Source: Agrobacterium salinitolerans
GTDB lineage: Bacteria > Pseudomonadota > Alphaproteobacteria > Rhizobiales > Rhizobiaceae
Length of the DNA stretch: 64,000 nucleotides
NCBI RefSeq assembly: GCF_002008225.1
Contig: NZ_MRDH01000022.1
Location: 110,669-174,668 of the forward strand
Direction of reading: 5' to 3'
Both the position numbers and the translations under genes were made by a program. The notes beneath the pieces were generated by a model. It was not told the DNA's origin, ran no database searches, and saw only the letters and a list, made by a program, of their open reading frames with translations. This document shows, in pieces, positions 63,261 to 64,000 of the stretch. Each line of letters starts with the position of its first letter. Position 1 is the first letter of the stretch.

Positions 63261-64000
63261 GTGCTTGACGCCACGGACCTTCACGCCAGCTATGGACATG
63301 TTTCCGTCCTGCGGGGGCTTTCCGCCCGTTTCAGAGCAGGCCGCGTCACCGCGCTGGTCGGCCCCAATGGCTGCGGCAAGTCGACGCTGTTGAAGACCAT
63401 CATGGGTTTCGTGCCTTTGTCGTCGGGGGCAATAAGACTTGGCGAGCGCTCGATCGGCGAGATCGGACGCCGGAAACTGGCGCGGCGCGTCGCCTATCTG
63501 CCGCAGGAGTGCCATTGCCCTGACTATATGACGCTCGGTGAGCTGATCGAGCTTGCCGGTTACGCCCGTTACGGGCTTGCGGGCGGACCGACCGAACGCG
63601 ACCGCGCGCTTTTTGCCGAGGCGCTGAAGACCGTCGGGCTGGAAGACAAGGCGAAAGCGCAGGTCAACACGCTGTCCGGCGGCCAGCGCCAGCGCGCCTT
63701 CATCGCCATGGTGCTGGCGCAGGATACGGACGTGATCCTGATGGACGAGCCGGTCAATCATCTCGACATGAAATATCAATATGCCGTTCTCGGCCTCGTG
63801 CGCGAACTGTCGGACAGGCATGGCAAGACCGTCATCGTCGTGCTGCACGATCTCAACCTCGCCGCCACTTTCGCCGACGATGTCATCATGCTGAAAGCCG
63901 GGCGGGTTGTGGCGTCGGGGCCGGTGGAAAGAACGGTCACGCCCGAAAATGTCGCCGAGGTCTTCGATCTCGAAGCCGATATCTTCTCCCGGCAGGGGCG
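63261..64000 (+). CDS. FecE/FepC-type ABC ATPase (cut by window end)
   Basis: The open frame runs to the window end without a stop (246 codons seen). The start is GTG with AGGAG nine bases upstream. Walker A GPNGCGKST (about residues 34-42), signature LSGGQRQR, Walker B VILMDEPVNHLD and switch His in VVLHDLNLA are intact. The Asn-His-Leu-Asp variant and overall length match FecE/FepC/BtuD, the ATPases of siderophore, heme and cobalamin importers. It was probably followed by FecB/FecCD-type genes beyond the window. It may energise inner-membrane uptake for the ligand that the TonB receptor brings in. Confidence 0.88.
   Translation, partial: MLDATDLHASYGHVSVLRGLSARFRAGRVTALVGPNGCGKSTLLKTIMGFVPLSSGAIRLGERSIGEIGRRKLARRVAYLPQECHCPDYMTLGELIELAGYARYGLAGGPTERDRALFAEALKTVGLEDKAKAQVNTLSGGQRQRAFIAMVLAQDTDVILMDEPVNHLDMKYQYAVLGLVRELSDRHGKTVIVVLHDLNLAATFADDVIMLKAGRVVASGPVERTVTPENVAEVFDLEADIFSRQG

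Noticed and set aside
63120..63848. A 242-codon minus-strand frame at the right end
   Set aside because: Antisense to the FecE-type ATPase, which has all ABC motifs in the plus frame from the GTG at 63261.

Overview
The window is GC-rich chromosomal DNA from a member of the Rhizobiaceae, most probably Agrobacterium. The best single clue is the GH1 enzyme at 22321-23703, which matches from memory the well-studied Agrobacterium beta-glucosidase Abg over nearly its whole length. The density of ABC importers, the LacI, LysR and IclR regulators, and several families of palindromic intergenic repeats typical of rhizobia fit this. No rRNA, tRNA, CRISPR array, insertion sequence or phage block was seen.

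Layout. 0-7 kb: a LacI regulator, a MarR regulator divergent from a creatininase-family amidohydrolase, a His-rich zinc-type COG0523 GTPase with a WD40 partner and a Zur-like box, a Set-like MFS exporter and a small secreted repeat protein. 7-16 kb: an outer-membrane barrel protein, a DUF1007/NicO metal transport pair, a GNAT enzyme, a DUF533/TerB protein, KDPG aldolase, an overlapping CYTH/CHAD pair and the tRNA hydroxylase TrhO. 16-24 kb: a CHASE4-GGDEF-EAL protein, the metNIQ methionine importer, a nitroreductase and Abg.

24-48 kb is dominated by peptide-type (Dpp/Opp/Gsi) ABC importers paired with amide-bond hydrolases. The first is complete but split over two divergent transcripts (fused double ATPase and M20 hydrolase on minus; binding protein and two permeases on plus). 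The second has a binding protein, two permeases, an amidase, a PfpI protein and a LysR regulator, but no ATPase. The third is a complete five-gene operon followed by an M19 dipeptidase. A phosphoribosyltransferase, a second M20 hydrolase and a small DnaB-like ATPase with an unusual N-terminal domain close the region.

48-56 kb is a compact minus-strand operon: LacI regulator, polyamine/iron-type ABC importer, nucleoside hydrolase and adenine deaminase. Its genes mostly overlap by a few bases, and a perfect 18-bp palindrome lies just upstream. It reads as a purine nucleoside uptake and salvage unit. 56-58 kb holds a LysR regulator divergent from glutaryl-CoA dehydrogenase. 58-64 kb holds a TonB-dependent receptor, an IclR regulator, an NtaA/DszA-type flavin monooxygenase and the start of a FecE-type ABC ATPase that runs off the window. 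This combination suggests uptake and oxidative breakdown of a metal chelate or similar ligand and is the least familiar unit here.

Most start codons were moved inward from the longest open frame, to a site with a Shine-Dalgarno sequence, with a short overlap of the upstream gene, or where family homology begins.
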